Assembly: GCA_035416745.1 (NCBI GenBank)
Contig: DAOLNV010000001.1
Coordinates: forward strand, 223,434-287,433
Direction: 5' to 3'
Length of the DNA: 64,000 bases
Source of the DNA: Candidatus Hydrogenedentota bacterium
GTDB taxonomy: Bacteria; Hydrogenedentota; Hydrogenedentia; Hydrogenedentales; SLHB01
Program-made: the position numbers and the translations under genes
Notes under the pieces: model-generated
What the model saw: the letters and a program-made list of their open reading frames with translations, nothing else
Database searches by the model: none
What the model was told of the DNA's origin: nothing
Shown here: positions 45,156 to 55,222 of the stretch, piece by piece
How positions within the stretch are numbered: position 1 is the stretch's first letter
Layout of the letters: each line of letters opens with the position of its first letter

Positions 45156-45818
45156 CTATCCGCTTGTCCGCCTCTTGCCCAGGAAGGCAACCACGCGCCT
45201 CACCGACTGTTGGACGGGGTCATCGCCCTGCACGACCAAGTCAGCAAAGGCTTTTGTTGGAAAGACGTACCGTTCGGCCATCGGTTGGACAAAACGTTCG
45301 AACTGCTCGCGAATCTGCGGCTCGCTGCGGCCACGTTCCACCCGGTCCCGAACGATGCGCCGGCGCAAGCAGTCCTCGGAAGATAGATCAACGTAGACGC
45401 CCACAGTGGCAAGGCTGCGGATACCCTCGAACCACAACGCGAAGATCCCTTCAACAATCAGGATAGGCCGGGATTCGAGCGAAACGACCTCTCGCGTCCG
45501 GGCGTGGGTGGCAAAGTCGTAGCTAGGCCGTTTGATAGCCGTTCCCGCAACTATGCGGGCAAGATGGGCCGCCAGCAGGGACCAGTCGATCGCGTCGGGC
45601 GCGTCGAAGTTGCATTTCACGCGCTCTTCCATAGGCAAATGCGAATGATCCCGGTAATATGTGTCGATGGGAAGCATCGATACCCTGTCCGGGCCCCAAT
45701 GAGCCTCCAGGGCACGCACCAGGGTGGACTTCCCAGAACAGGAAGGTCCCCCGAGGGCTATGATCATGGCGGGGCCGCGCATTGATCGGATCCGGGGGTT
45801 GGCGTCATGTTCATCCAT
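45156..45818 (-). CDS. Uridine kinase-like P-loop kinase
   Basis: Phosphorylates uridine/cytidine or a related small substrate. The ATG at 45818 is used, but ATGs at 45782 and 45767 are equally possible because none has a strong ribosome site. The P-loop IIALGGPSCSGKSTLV is near the N-terminus, then PIDTYYRDHSHLPMEERVKC with the family's Asp-Tyr-Tyr segment and FDAPDAIDW. The lid Arg residues lie in CLRRRIVRDRVERGRSEPQI. The ~220 residues fit uridine kinase or phosphoribulokinase-like members; without structural data the substrate stays open. Confidence 0.8.
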   Translation of the reverse strand: MDEHDANPRIRSMRGPAMIIALGGPSCSGKSTLVRALEAHWGPDRVSMLPIDTYYRDHSHLPMEERVKCNFDAPDAIDWSLLAAHLARIVAGTAIKRPSYDFATHARTREVVSLESRPILIVEGIFALWFEGIRSLATVGVYVDLSSEDCLRRRIVRDRVERGRSEPQIREQFERFVQPMAERYVFPTKAFADLVVQGDDPVQQSVRRVVAFLGKRRTSG

Positions 45819-45945
45819 ACCGCAGGACAGTATATACCGGCGCTCATCCCATTGTTCCATCGATAAAGAAGTTCTGCGGAAAATCATAACGGGATTGCGT
45901 TAGACTGTAGCTGGTGGTAGAAGAATCACGTGGGGGGCGGCTGGC

Positions 45946-48735
45946 ATGAAAGCCAAACGGATTGTACCGCGACCGTGGATGGCGGGTTGCATTCTTGGCG
46001 TGGCGGTCATCTGCGCCGCGGCCGCAAGCGTTGCGGAATCTCTGGCGCTCACGTGTCTCGACCAGACCACGCGAGCGCCTGTGGCGGGCGCGAAGGTGGC
46101 GGCTACCGTCGACACCACGCTGACGTATTATGTGACCGATGAGCGGGGCATGTGCGAGATCCCTCTGCCTGAAGGCGGGCCCCGCTCGCTGGTGGCGTTG
46201 ACGTTGAACGCGGATGCCCATGTGCCCGTTGTTGTGGAATGGCGGGTGGGGTCGCGGCCCATTCCTGACAAGCACACCGTCTTACTCGAACCCGGCGCCG
46301 TGATTGGGGGCACCATCCTCAATGCCCGGGAAGAGCCCATCCCCAACGCGCTCGTGCACATTACCGTGCCCATGGCCGAAAGTGCCGGCAATCAGGTGCT
46401 CATACGCGACCACACCGAGCGCGCCGGCCCCGACGGCAAATGGACGTGCGGGATCGTGCCTTCCGAGTTGACTGCGGTCCAACTGCAGGTCGAAGTTCTA
46501 GAGCTGTCTTTGCAGCAGGTCTTCCGGTACGGCCAGGGGGGACGCGCGCTCGAACCTTTGCGGGACCTCAGCGACCGCCTGGTGCTCGAAGAGCGCGGTA
46601 TCGTTTACGGCGGCGTGGTAGACCCCGACGGCAAACCGGTTGGCGGCGCCACTGTTGCGGTCTGGCTGACCGACGCGTTGTGGCGCTCCGCGCGCCTGGC
46701 CACTACCGACGCGTGGGGGCGCTTCCGAGTAACCGGATGCCCGCCCGGAAACAGCACGATTCTCGTGCGCGCGCCGGGGTGGGCGCCGCTCCTGGAACAT
46801 GCCGCAGTGGCCATGCAACAACCGTCGCGGACGTTCGTCACCCAGCCTGGAACGCCGTTACGAATCCGGGTGGTAGACGCGGCAGGCGAGCCGTTGCCGG
46901 GGGCGTGGGTCACCGTCGATTCGTGGCGCGGTCTCGAAGGACTCCTGGACTGGCAGGCCTTTGCCAACGGGTCCGGCGAAGTCCTCTGGGAAGACGCGCC
47001 GAACGAGGGAATCAGCCTTGTGGTGGAAGCGGCGGGCGCCCAACCCAGCACCCTCACGATCCCTCATGTGAAGGATGAAACCTATACGATCCGAATCGGC
47101 TCCGCCGTCCGGGTTCGCGGTCAGGTACTCGAGGAAGGCAGTGGCGCGCCCATCGCGGCATTCGAGGCCACCCCCGGAATCCGATATCCGAAGGCGGAGA
47201 CGGTTCTGTGGTTATCTTCGCGGCGCATCCAATGCGTCGGCGGCGCGTTCAGCTTTACGTTGCCACGGGACGACACGAACGCCAACTTCGTGAAGATCAC
47301 GGCGCCCGGGCATGCTCCGTGGATATCGGCGGAGATTCCCTCCGAGCGCGACGAATTCGAACTCACGGCCGAGCTTGAGCCGGCCGCGCCCTTGAATGGG
47401 CGCGTTGTTGACGCAGGGGGCAAGCCCGTTCAGGGCGCTTTCGTGCACCTCTGCACTCCTTCCGACGGGCTCTACCTGCGTAACGGGCGTGTGGCAAGCG
47501 AATTCCTCGGCTTCTACGCGGAAACGGGCGCGGACGGCGAATTCGAGCTTTCCCCTGAACTTCCGCCTTTCTGTATCGCCGCAGTCTGCGGCAATGGCGC
47601 CGCCCTTCTTTCCAATGAGGACTGGGCAGCCGGTAGAGATGTCACGATAATGCCCTGGTCTTCCCTTCGCGGCCAAGTTCAGTACGGGGAGGAGGTCCTG
47701 CATAATCGCGCATTCAGAATGGCGCTCTGCTTCAAAAAAACGGGCGTTCCAATGCCATTCTTCGAATATCAGGGCAAGACCGATGACCACGGCAACTTCG
47801 AACTTGACGGTGTTCCGTGCGTGGAATGCCAGGCGGTATTCGAGGTTGCCATGCCCGACGGTTCAGCGTTTCAATGGCCTACCGAGACGCTTATCCTGCA
47901 GGCGGAAACGCCCGCTGACGTGAGTATAGGCGGTACCGGCCAGGCCGTCAGGGGGACCGTGCCACTACCCGAAGAGACCATCGCTACACCGCCCCAGATC
48001 ATTATGTGCACCATTCAACAACGCACGTCGTGTGCGGGGCAGGAAGGGCCGGTATTCCAGGCGCGCACGCCCGTATCGGCAGATGGCACGTTCTGTTTTC
48101 CCGATGTTCCGCCCGGCAGCTACGTGGCCTCCGTAGCCATGCCAAAGGCCTCTTCCGAGGAGGAGGGAGAGACTGCCTTCGACCAGCTGAGGCTTGCTTT
48201 CGAGGTCCCTGTACGACAAGAAGGGGGCGCTGCCGAGCCGGTGGATCTAGGCGAAATGGTCCCGCCGGCGAAAGCCGCTCTCACTATCGGAGAGCCGGTG
48301 CCCGATATCGATGCCCATCTGCTCGATGGCGCCCCCGTATCTCTGAAGCAGTACGAAGGGAGGTTCCTGCTCGTCGATGTGTGGGCGACGTGGTGCGGCC
48401 CTTGCCAGGGCGAGACTCCGTATCTCAAGAAGGTCTTCGAGGAATTCGGGGGAGACCCGCGCTTCGCCATGCTGGGCATCAGCCTCGATGCGGAGAAGGA
48501 GCGGCTCACGGACTATCTGGAGCGCGAAAATATCCGCTGGCCGCAGGTTTTCGCCAGTGAAGCGCCCGGGTTGGACCTCTCGCTGACGTGGGGAATCGAT
48601 GCAATTCCTGCTATCTTGTTGATTGGACCCGACGGGACGTTGGTGGCCCAACATCTTCGCGGCGATGCTATCGGGATCGCTGTGCGCCAGGTGTTGAGTT
48701 CTTCCGAAGACACAGAGGAACGAAGCGATGAATAA
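45946..48735 (+). CDS. Secreted modular protein: carboxypeptidase-regulatory repeats with C-terminal thioredoxin (TlpA-like) domain
   Basis: 929 residues. A signal-type N-terminus (RPWMAGCILGVAVICAAAAS after a short KAK leader) exports it. Residues ~30-770 contain about six carboxypeptidase-regulatory-like (CarboxypepD_reg) beta modules, seen as repeats of the form V-D-A-G-x-P-x-x-G-A-x-V (GGVVDPDGKPVGGATVAVWL, then NGRVVDAGGKPVQGAFVHL). Residues ~780-925 are a TlpA-like thioredoxin with WATWCGPCQGETPYLKKV (active-site CGPC), then IDAIPAILLIGPDGTLVAQH (cis-Pro). It would be a periplasmic thiol redox protein tethered to glycan or protein binding modules. Its stop overlaps the GH2 start by eight bases. 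Confidence 0.88.
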   Translation: MKAKRIVPRPWMAGCILGVAVICAAAASVAESLALTCLDQTTRAPVAGAKVAATVDTTLTYYVTDERGMCEIPLPEGGPRSLVALTLNADAHVPVVVEWRVGSRPIPDKHTVLLEPGAVIGGTILNAREEPIPNALVHITVPMAESAGNQVLIRDHTERAGPDGKWTCGIVPSELTAVQLQVEVLELSLQQVFRYGQGGRALEPLRDLSDRLVLEERGIVYGGVVDPDGKPVGGATVAVWLTDALWRSARLATTDAWGRFRVTGCPPGNSTILVRAPGWAPLLEHAAVAMQQPSRTFVTQPGTPLRIRVVDAAGEPLPGAWVTVDSWRGLEGLLDWQAFANGSGEVLWEDAPNEGISLVVEAAGAQPSTLTIPHVKDETYTIRIGSAVRVRGQVLEEGSGAPIAAFEATPGIRYPKAETVLWLSSRRIQCVGGAFSFTLPRDDTNANFVKITAPGHAPWISAEIPSERDEFELTAELEPAAPLNGRVVDAGGKPVQGAFVHLCTPSDGLYLRNGRVASEFLGFYAETGADGEFELSPELPPFCIAAVCGNGAALLSNEDWAAGRDVTIMPWSSLRGQVQYGEEVLHNRAFRMALCFKKTGVPMPFFEYQGKTDDHGNFELDGVPCVECQAVFEVAMPDGSAFQWPTETLILQAETPADVSIGGTGQAVRGTVPLPEETIATPPQIIMCTIQQRTSCAGQEGPVFQARTPVSADGTFCFPDVPPGSYVASVAMPKASSEEEGETAFDQLRLAFEVPVRQEGGAAEPVDLGEMVPPAKAALTIGEPVPDIDAHLLDGAPVSLKQYEGRFLLVDVWATWCGPCQGETPYLKKVFEEFGGDPRFAMLGISLDAEKERLTDYLERENIRWPQVFASEAPGLDLSLTWGIDAIPAILLIGPDGTLVAQHLRGDAIGIAVRQVLSSSEDTEERSDE

Positions 48736-51379
48736 GCGAAACATCGGAATTACAATCCTCATGATGACCATGGCGTTTGGCACAGGGGCCGAGATTCTCA
48801 GTCTGAACGGCAACTGGCGGATTCAATCCTCAGTCAAGGCCGGCCAGGATGCCGCCACGATAGCTTCCCCGGGGCTCGATGTAGGAAATTGGTATCCCGC
48901 CAATGTTCCCACGACGGTCCTTGCGGCTCTCGTAGCTGATGGCGTCTACCCGGACCCCTACTACGGTCTGAACCTGAAGTCGATACCGGGATACCAGGAG
49001 GGACGCTGGCTCCGCATGCCCGACGACAGTCCTTTCAGGCCCCATTGGTGGTACCGTACCGAGTTTGACGTGCCCGAGGCCGAAGCCAGCCGGCATTATA
49101 CCCTTCACTTCGACGGCATTAATTACCAGGCCAATGTGTGGTTGAACGGAACCCAGATCGCCGGCCAGGACGCGGTCAAAGGCATGTTTCGCCGGTTCGA
49201 GTTCAATGTCGACGGCGTTATCAAACGCGGCGGCGTGAACTGCCTGGCCGTCGAGATCATCCCCCCGGGACTTCTGCCGGACCAGCAATACCGCACGAAG
49301 CAGGTTCAGGCCACCACGGGATGGGACGACCACAATCCCCAGCCACCGGACCTGAATATGGGCATCTGGGAGGACGTCTATCTCACCGTGAGCGGCCCCG
49401 CCCGCATCAAACATCCTTACGTGGACACCGATCTTGACGTGCCCGCACTCGACCGTGCGCGATTGTCTGTTTCCGCCCAAGTCGTGAACACGTGCGGCGC
49501 ACCGGTTTCGGCGACAATCCGCGGCGCCATCGAGTCCCGGACCTTCTCACGCACGATTCGGCTTGAAAAAGAGGAAACTGCGGACGTGTTGTTCTCGCCC
49601 GTCGAATTCCAGGAACTCGTCGTCGAGAATCCCCGCGTGTGGTGGCCGAATCCGCTTGGCCCCCAAGAGATGTATCAACTGACGCTCACCCTTGAGGTCG
49701 ACGGCCAGATCTCCGACGAAACCGCAGTGTCGTTCGGCATACGCGAAGCCACGACCTATATCGATGAAGAGGGGTGGCGCGGATACATGATCAATGGACG
49801 GCGCGTACTGATTCGCGGCGGCGCCTGGATGACCTGCGACATGCTCCTGCGCTTCGACAACCGCCGTTACGAGGCCCTGGTCAGGTACGCCAAAGAAGCC
49901 AACCTCAATATGCTGCGTTCTGAAGGCTTCTCGATTCGCGAAACGGACGAGTTCTACACCATGTGCGACCGGTACGGCGTCATGGTCACCCAACAGCTCT
50001 TCGGCAGAAGCATCCCCGATGAACAACTCGCCGTCGATTGCGTCCGCGACACCATCCTCCGCATTCGCAATCACCCGAGCCTGGTGCACTTTCTGGGCCA
50101 CGATGAGACGTTCCCGACGCGCAACCTCGACGAAGCGTACCGCGGCATCATCGACAGGTATACTCCCGGCCGAACGTACCAGCCGCACTCCGGCGCATTC
50201 GACATCGAGGACCGGTTCCAGACCGGCGGCACACGGACCGGCACCCGCGAGCTGTGGACCTACGCCGGGCCCGAGCACTATTACCGCGGCAAAGAAGACG
50301 GTGCGTGGGGGTTTGCGCAGTCCGGAGGCATCGGCGGCGTCATCGCCCCCTACGAGAGCGTCAACCGCATGATTCCCGCCGATCAGCAATGGCCCTTGTG
50401 GACCGAGGCACTCTCGTTTCACACCGTTATTCAGAGCGGCGAATACTTTGACGCAGCCGTCACGGCCATGGAAAAACGTTATGGTAAACCCGGCGGCATT
50501 CAGGAATTCTGCCGCATCGGGCAGGTCATGAACTACGAGAGCGCCCGCGGCATGTATGAAGCCTATGCGCGCAACAAGTACAGCGCGAAGGGCATCACCA
50601 CCTGGAAATACGACGCCGCATGGCCAGCCGTGATGACGTGGCAGTACGTGGACTGGTACCTCATCCCCTCCGGCGCCTACTACGGCGCCAAGAAGGCCTG
50701 CGAGGAGCTGCACGTCCAGTATTCCTATGATGACGATTCGGTGTGCGTCGTAAACAGCCTGTACAAGGATTTCCGGGGCCTGAAGGTGACGGCGCGCGTG
50801 CTCAATCTCGACATGACCGTCAAATTGGAGCGCGAAGCGGTCGTTGATGTGATAACCGACGGCAAAACAGAGGCGTTCACCATCGCGTGGCCGGAAGGTC
50901 TGAGCAAAACCCATTTCGTGTATCTGGAACTGCGGGATGATTCGGGCCGGATGGTCACCGACAACCTGTATTGGCTGTCGACCGTGCCCGAAACCCCCAG
51001 CAAACTCAGTCACGGCGAACATGAACGTTTCTCCATGAGCCGGGATTCGTGGGCCGATATGACCGGACTGCGCAAACTTCCGCGCGTGGCGCTGGAAACC
51101 AAGGCAAGCAGCAGCACGAAAGACGGGGAGCGAGTCATCGATGTAGCTCTGCGCAATCCCTCGAAAGCGCTCGCGTTCGCAATCCGGCTCTCCGTGCACA
51201 AGGGCCCCGGCGGCGAGGAAGCGGCGCCGTGCTACTGGGACGAGAACCTCGTCAGCATGCTTCCGGGCACGGAGCGCACCGTGAAGGCGGTGCTCAACGA
51301 GAGTGAACTCGGAGGCAGCGCGCCAATCGTCAGGCTCGAAGGCTGGAACGTCCCTGTTCAGGAACTCGACGCCGGATGA
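48728..51379 (+). CDS. Glycoside hydrolase family 2 protein
   Basis: A secreted 883-residue glycosidase with a signal peptide (MNKRNIGITILMMTMAFGTG) and GAGG before the ATG. The GH2 layout is visible: jelly-roll domain (YTLHFDGINYQANVWLNGTQ), Ig-like domain, then a TIM barrel with VLIRGGAWMTCDML and ANLNMLRSEGFSIRETDEFY. The acid/base region reads SLVHFLGHDETFP, in the GSDE/GHDE style of exo-beta-D-glucosaminidase or mannosidase-like members; exact substrate is not clear. It overlaps the upstream thioredoxin-ended protein by eight bases, so the two are probably made together. It also overlaps the convergent membrane gene by 22 bases. Confidence 0.9.
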   Translation: MNKRNIGITILMMTMAFGTGAEILSLNGNWRIQSSVKAGQDAATIASPGLDVGNWYPANVPTTVLAALVADGVYPDPYYGLNLKSIPGYQEGRWLRMPDDSPFRPHWWYRTEFDVPEAEASRHYTLHFDGINYQANVWLNGTQIAGQDAVKGMFRRFEFNVDGVIKRGGVNCLAVEIIPPGLLPDQQYRTKQVQATTGWDDHNPQPPDLNMGIWEDVYLTVSGPARIKHPYVDTDLDVPALDRARLSVSAQVVNTCGAPVSATIRGAIESRTFSRTIRLEKEETADVLFSPVEFQELVVENPRVWWPNPLGPQEMYQLTLTLEVDGQISDETAVSFGIREATTYIDEEGWRGYMINGRRVLIRGGAWMTCDMLLRFDNRRYEALVRYAKEANLNMLRSEGFSIRETDEFYTMCDRYGVMVTQQLFGRSIPDEQLAVDCVRDTILRIRNHPSLVHFLGHDETFPTRNLDEAYRGIIDRYTPGRTYQPHSGAFDIEDRFQTGGTRTGTRELWTYAGPEHYYRGKEDGAWGFAQSGGIGGVIAPYESVNRMIPADQQWPLWTEALSFHTVIQSGEYFDAAVTAMEKRYGKPGGIQEFCRIGQVMNYESARGMYEAYARNKYSAKGITTWKYDAAWPAVMTWQYVDWYLIPSGAYYGAKKACEELHVQYSYDDDSVCVVNSLYKDFRGLKVTARVLNLDMTVKLEREAVVDVITDGKTEAFTIAWPEGLSKTHFVYLELRDDSGRMVTDNLYWLSTVPETPSKLSHGEHERFSMSRDSWADMTGLRKLPRVALETKASSSTKDGERVIDVALRNPSKALAFAIRLSVHKGPGGEEAAPCYWDENLVSMLPGTERTVKAVLNESELGGSAPIVRLEGWNVPVQELDAG

Positions 51380-52947
51380 GGAATCAGCACCGAGGCTGGC
51401 GCGCATTCCGCCATCTCGAAATACACCGGCCGCGACATCTGCGGCGCGTACAGGCCCACGGCCTCGCGGTGCCACCACCTGCCTTCCCGGAAGGCTGTCT
51501 CGGCGTTGTTGAACGTGTAGACGTAGCGGACGGCGCGAATGTGCCGCGGCGGCGCCAGCGGGAACGGGTTATCGCCCAGCAGGGTGAGGACTTCCGGAGA
51601 CCCCTCGAGCAGCCGCGACATGAGCGCCACAATCCAGGGATTCGCCGACACCTCTGTCATGGCGGCGAGACGCATGCGCGTATCCAGCCGCGAAAGCCCC
51701 GGCTGTAACCACAGAGGCGCTTTCTGCAGGTCGCCGGTCTTGGCGCGGAACTCGTACGGTTTCCATGTCTGCCCGTCCATGCTGCCCTCGATAATGATCT
51801 CGGGCCGCTGCTCGGGCGCCAGGGCGAAGGTCTCGTAGGTGTTGATAATATGGAACGGCTCAAAGAGCGCCACAACCGTATCCGCGCGTTCGGGCCAGCC
51901 GTCCGGTGAGACCAGCGGGGTTACCAGCTGAATCGCCGACAGAATCAGGATGGGTACCGCCGCCATGCCCACGGCGAAACTGCGCAGAGGCGAGGTTCTC
52001 GAAGCGGGCACGTCGCCTTTCCGGCGGATCCACTGGGCCGCCCCCCGCACAAGCCCCCTCCAGAACGCGTCGTCGAGGAGGGTGATGCAAACCGCTATCG
52101 TGAGAAGTCCCGTCATCAGGTATAAGCCAATCGCCATAAGCGCTACCTGCTGGAGTATCAGCGCGGCGCACGCCCCTACACGGATCCGCCGGGGCATGAA
52201 CAGCAGAAACGGCGCCAGAAGCTGGCTTGCGAGCAGCACCGCACCCAGGCCGATGCGAAACGCCGCTGGCGTACCGTTGGCGTACCAGCCCAGCAGCGTC
52301 GGCACGGGCTGGCTCACGAAAGGCACCTCGAACGCTGTCACGCCCTCGAGGAGCACGTAATGCAGCCGCACCATTCCCGCTATGAAGACCAGCCGGAACA
52401 ACAGCAGCCGGTAGAGCCATAGCACCGGTCTTGAGGGCGGGTCGTTCCGGGCGAACCCGGGATACAGCCCCCGCGGCGCCAAGAAGAGCGCCAGGAATCC
52501 GACTTCGAGAAGCAACGCGTCCCACTGGAACTCCAACAACTCCTCGCCCACGGTGAAAAGGGACAGGTGCACAATCCAAAGGAAGGGAACCAGCACGATG
52601 GGTGAAACGCCCAGAAACAGCAGGCACGAACCTGCCACCCCGGCGCCGCACAGCACGTACAGGAACGCGTCGCTGCTGTTCAGCCAGAAGAGAGTCGGAA
52701 ACGCCAGATACCGTTCCGCGCCCAACGATAAGCGCGCCAGTTCCAGATTCTCTTGAGCCGGCGAGATCCCGTTTTCACCAAGCAACCCCGGAATCTGCCA
52801 CAACAGCGACAGAAAAGTCACAAGATACAGCGCAGCGATACAACGCAGAAACACCCAGCGCGTCACCAGAAAACTCTGTGTGGAACGCCGGGGAATCTCT
52901 GTCTTCTTCACTTCGGAATGGTCAGTATTTGGCAAATGTGTCAGCAT
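51358..52947 (-). CDS. Lipase maturation factor (LMF1)-like membrane protein
   Basis: The family is best known from animal LMF1, which helps fold secreted lipases; bacterial members are uncharacterised. The 529 residues have about eleven membrane helices, with the family-like segments TVGEELLEFQWDALLLEVGF and RLVFIAGMVRLHYVLLEGV, and a soluble end with IIIEGSMDGQTWKPYEFRAK. The ATG at 52947 has only a weak GAAAG site. It converges on the GH2 gene and overlaps its end by 22 bases. A direct role with the neighbouring hydrolases is speculation. Confidence 0.82.
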   Translation of the reverse strand: MLTHLPNTDHSEVKKTEIPRRSTQSFLVTRWVFLRCIAALYLVTFLSLLWQIPGLLGENGISPAQENLELARLSLGAERYLAFPTLFWLNSSDAFLYVLCGAGVAGSCLLFLGVSPIVLVPFLWIVHLSLFTVGEELLEFQWDALLLEVGFLALFLAPRGLYPGFARNDPPSRPVLWLYRLLLFRLVFIAGMVRLHYVLLEGVTAFEVPFVSQPVPTLLGWYANGTPAAFRIGLGAVLLASQLLAPFLLFMPRRIRVGACAALILQQVALMAIGLYLMTGLLTIAVCITLLDDAFWRGLVRGAAQWIRRKGDVPASRTSPLRSFAVGMAAVPILILSAIQLVTPLVSPDGWPERADTVVALFEPFHIINTYETFALAPEQRPEIIIEGSMDGQTWKPYEFRAKTGDLQKAPLWLQPGLSRLDTRMRLAAMTEVSANPWIVALMSRLLEGSPEVLTLLGDNPFPLAPPRHIRAVRYVYTFNNAETAFREGRWWHREAVGLYAPQMSRPVYFEMAECAPASVLIPHPASSS

Positions 52948-53412
52948 CGTCTTTCACATCTCGGAGTACAGGACGCTGTTCCGGCTCTTTTGTTCATGCG
53001 GAAACGGGTGTGTTTTCCGGGGCGCGCTCGTACTCATGCGCTTAAGGATAAGAAAAAGAAAACGCGCCCTGGATGCCTATGACGGCCCCAAGCCGTGGTT
53101 GCAGGAATAGCCTCTCGTTGTGCGCGGAAATCAATTATACGATTCGGATGACTCGACTCTGTGAGCACCCGGGATAAATCACCTTCTCTCCTTTAGATAA
53201 TACACATTACGCTGGAATAGTTCCAGGAGACCGCAAGCGCCTGACGCGGGCATCTCGCCGGCGCTTCTGGAATGAGACCTCTTCGGCCTCAGGAAAGGCT
53301 CTGTCAACAGCACGCCAGAGCAGGAGATGGTATCAAGCTCTGTTCCGGGTCCTCAGCCCTCTTTGCGTTTCCCCATTCTGTTCGCGGATGCAGTCGGGCA
53401 TTCGCGCCGGGC
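52948..53412. other. Intergenic region with no supported gene
   Basis: About 465 bases between the LMF1-like gene start and the stop of the kinase-like gene. Short open frames have no recognisable protein sequence. A weak GC-rich dyad lies near 53240-53270. No promoter could be called with confidence. Confidence 0.5.
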
Positions 53413-54369
53413 TCAGTCGCTCTTCTGGATACGGCGAATGATTTGCATCACTTGGCGCTTATAGTCCATTGCCCCATACGCATCGTGGCTGCGCCCATGG
53501 CGAATGACGATGTATTTCTGCATTTCGTAAAGCAGATAGAAGAAATTACGCACGCGCGCCTCGGCGGAATCGTCCCGCGGGCTGCCGTAACCCTCCCAGA
53601 AGGCCGGTTTCGAAATTCCACAGTAATCGAGCACCGCGAACTCGATTTCGGGGTCGCCCCAGAGCGCGCGGTCCCAATCGAGCACGCCGGTGAGCCGGTT
53701 CCCGCCTTCCACGAGGATGTTTTGCGCCCACACGTCCATATGAAGCAGAGAGGGCCCGACGGGACGGTCGAACAGCTTCACATACTTGTCCAACGTCCGG
53801 AGCATTAACGCGCGCTCTTCGTCGTCGTAATACCCCACCGACACCACGTCGTCCACCAGCTTGCGCCACATGATCAAGAAGGCATCCACCCACGAGGACT
53901 GAGGTTCCATCGGATGATGTTCGCCCACATAGCCGTAGGCCTCGCGCTTCTGAGCATGGGTCTCCGCCAAGGCCTCGCCGACCTGGCGCAACACGGCATC
54001 TTCGTCCACATGCACCAGTTCGGTCATCGCGATCCCGGGCAGACGCTGCATGATAAGGAAGTCGCGCGGGATGATGTCGTGACTGTCATCAAAAGCGTAG
54101 ATACGCGCCACTGGCACCGTCGTGTTCTCCAGAAGCAGCCGGTGAATGTAGGGCTCCTGGCGCATCATCTCTCTCTCATAGAAACAGAAAACGGCATTGC
54201 GCGGCGGGGCGACACGAAGCACGTATTCCTGGCCATTCGCCAGAATGTAGTAGGAATCGTTGAATATACCCGTCGGGATAGGAGCCAGCGAGATAGCGTC
54301 GGCCTCCACATCCAAGTGGGTGGCGACGCAGTTCATGAGCTCCCTCGTCTTAGGGCGGTTTGGTGTCAA
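53413..54369 (-). CDS. APH-family phosphotransferase
   Basis: Protein-kinase-like fold that phosphorylates small alcohols (aminoglycosides, choline, sugars). The product has 318 residues from a TTG at 54369 with AAGGAA eight bases before it; an ATG at 54336 with GAGGGAG close by is an alternative. Key motifs are VLRVAPPRN (ATP-site Arg/Lys region), LLHMDVWAQNILV (catalytic H-x-D-x-x-x-x-N) and GVLDWDRALWGDPEIE (metal-binding D-x-D). The small-molecule substrate is unknown; there is no resistance context. It is 58 bases downstream of fabI on the same strand. Confidence 0.85.
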   Translation of the reverse strand: MTPNRPKTRELMNCVATHLDVEADAISLAPIPTGIFNDSYYILANGQEYVLRVAPPRNAVFCFYEREMMRQEPYIHRLLLENTTVPVARIYAFDDSHDIIPRDFLIMQRLPGIAMTELVHVDEDAVLRQVGEALAETHAQKREAYGYVGEHHPMEPQSSWVDAFLIMWRKLVDDVVSVGYYDDEERALMLRTLDKYVKLFDRPVGPSLLHMDVWAQNILVEGGNRLTGVLDWDRALWGDPEIEFAVLDYCGISKPAFWEGYGSPRDDSAEARVRNFFYLLYEMQKYIVIRHGRSHDAYGAMDYKRQVMQIIRRIQKSD

Positions 54370-54427
54370 GAACGATTCCTTCTCATACCTTTACGGGGTT
54401 GCCTACGTGCCGTCCACGCTGCGCTGC

Positions 54428-55222
54428 CTATTCCTTCTCCGCGAGACCCATCCCGATAATATTACACCCTCCGTCCACGTGCAGCACTTCTCCCGTGATT
54501 GCCGACGACCAATCGGACACGAGATACAGGGCTGCATGGCCCACCTCCGCTACATCCACGTTGCGGCGGAGCGGCGACACCTTTTCCACATATCTGCCGA
54601 TCGCGCGCGCTCCAGCGATGGCCGATGCCGAAAGGGTGCGGACGGGACCCGCGCTGACACAATTCACCCGGATGCCCTGGGGACCCAAATCGCTCGCCAG
54701 ATACCGCGCCGATGCCTCGAGCGCGGCTTTTGCAACGCCCATCACATTATAGTTCGGGACGACCTTCTCCGACCCAAAATAGGTCATGGTCACGATGCTT
54801 CCGCCGGCTGTCATCAGGGGGGCGGCCTCGCGCGCTACGGCAACCAGCGAGTAGGCCGAGATATCCATGGCCAGGGCAAAACTGGCCCGCGACGTTCCCA
54901 CAAAATCGCGTTGCAGGTCCTCGCGGTCCGCGTACGCGAGCGAATGCACCACAAAATCCAGCCGCTCGGTGTGGTTGCGTACGTTGCGGAAAAAATCCGT
55001 GATGTCCTCGTCTTTCGAGACGTCGCAGGGATAAGCCGGCGCATCAGGCAGGTGCTCGCTCAGGAGTCTCTTGACGCGTTTCTCCAACGGTTCCCCGAGG
55101 TAGTTGAAGATGAGCCGGGCTCCAGCGCCCGCGCAGGCCGTCGCGCAGGCCCACGCGATCGAGCGCTCATTCGCAACGCCTAGAATTACCCCTGTCTTTC
55201 CTTGTAACAATCCCTCCGGCAT
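54428..55222 (-). CDS. fabI: Enoyl-[acyl-carrier-protein] reductase (FabI)
   Basis: Reduces enoyl-ACP with NADH in fatty-acid elongation. The start at 55222 has GAGGAG eight bases upstream; the frame is open to 55294. The 264 residues show GKTGVILGVANERSIAWACA (dinucleotide site with the FabI-specific spacing), VVHSLAYADREDL and the catalytic pair in VTMTYFGSEKVVPNYNVMGV, followed by AKAALE (Tyr-x6-Lys). GPVRTLSASAIAGARAIGRY completes the substrate loop. A standard triclosan-type FabI; no other fab genes are adjacent. Confidence 0.96.
   Translation of the reverse strand: MPEGLLQGKTGVILGVANERSIAWACATACAGAGARLIFNYLGEPLEKRVKRLLSEHLPDAPAYPCDVSKDEDITDFFRNVRNHTERLDFVVHSLAYADREDLQRDFVGTSRASFALAMDISAYSLVAVAREAAPLMTAGGSIVTMTYFGSEKVVPNYNVMGVAKAALEASARYLASDLGPQGIRVNCVSAGPVRTLSASAIAGARAIGRYVEKVSPLRRNVDVAEVGHAALYLVSDWSSAITGEVLHVDGGCNIIGMGLAEKE

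Noticed and set aside
49547..51478. A 643-codon open frame on the minus strand
   Set aside because: It is antisense to the GH2 gene, whose domains are clear, and shows no family-like motifs or credible start.
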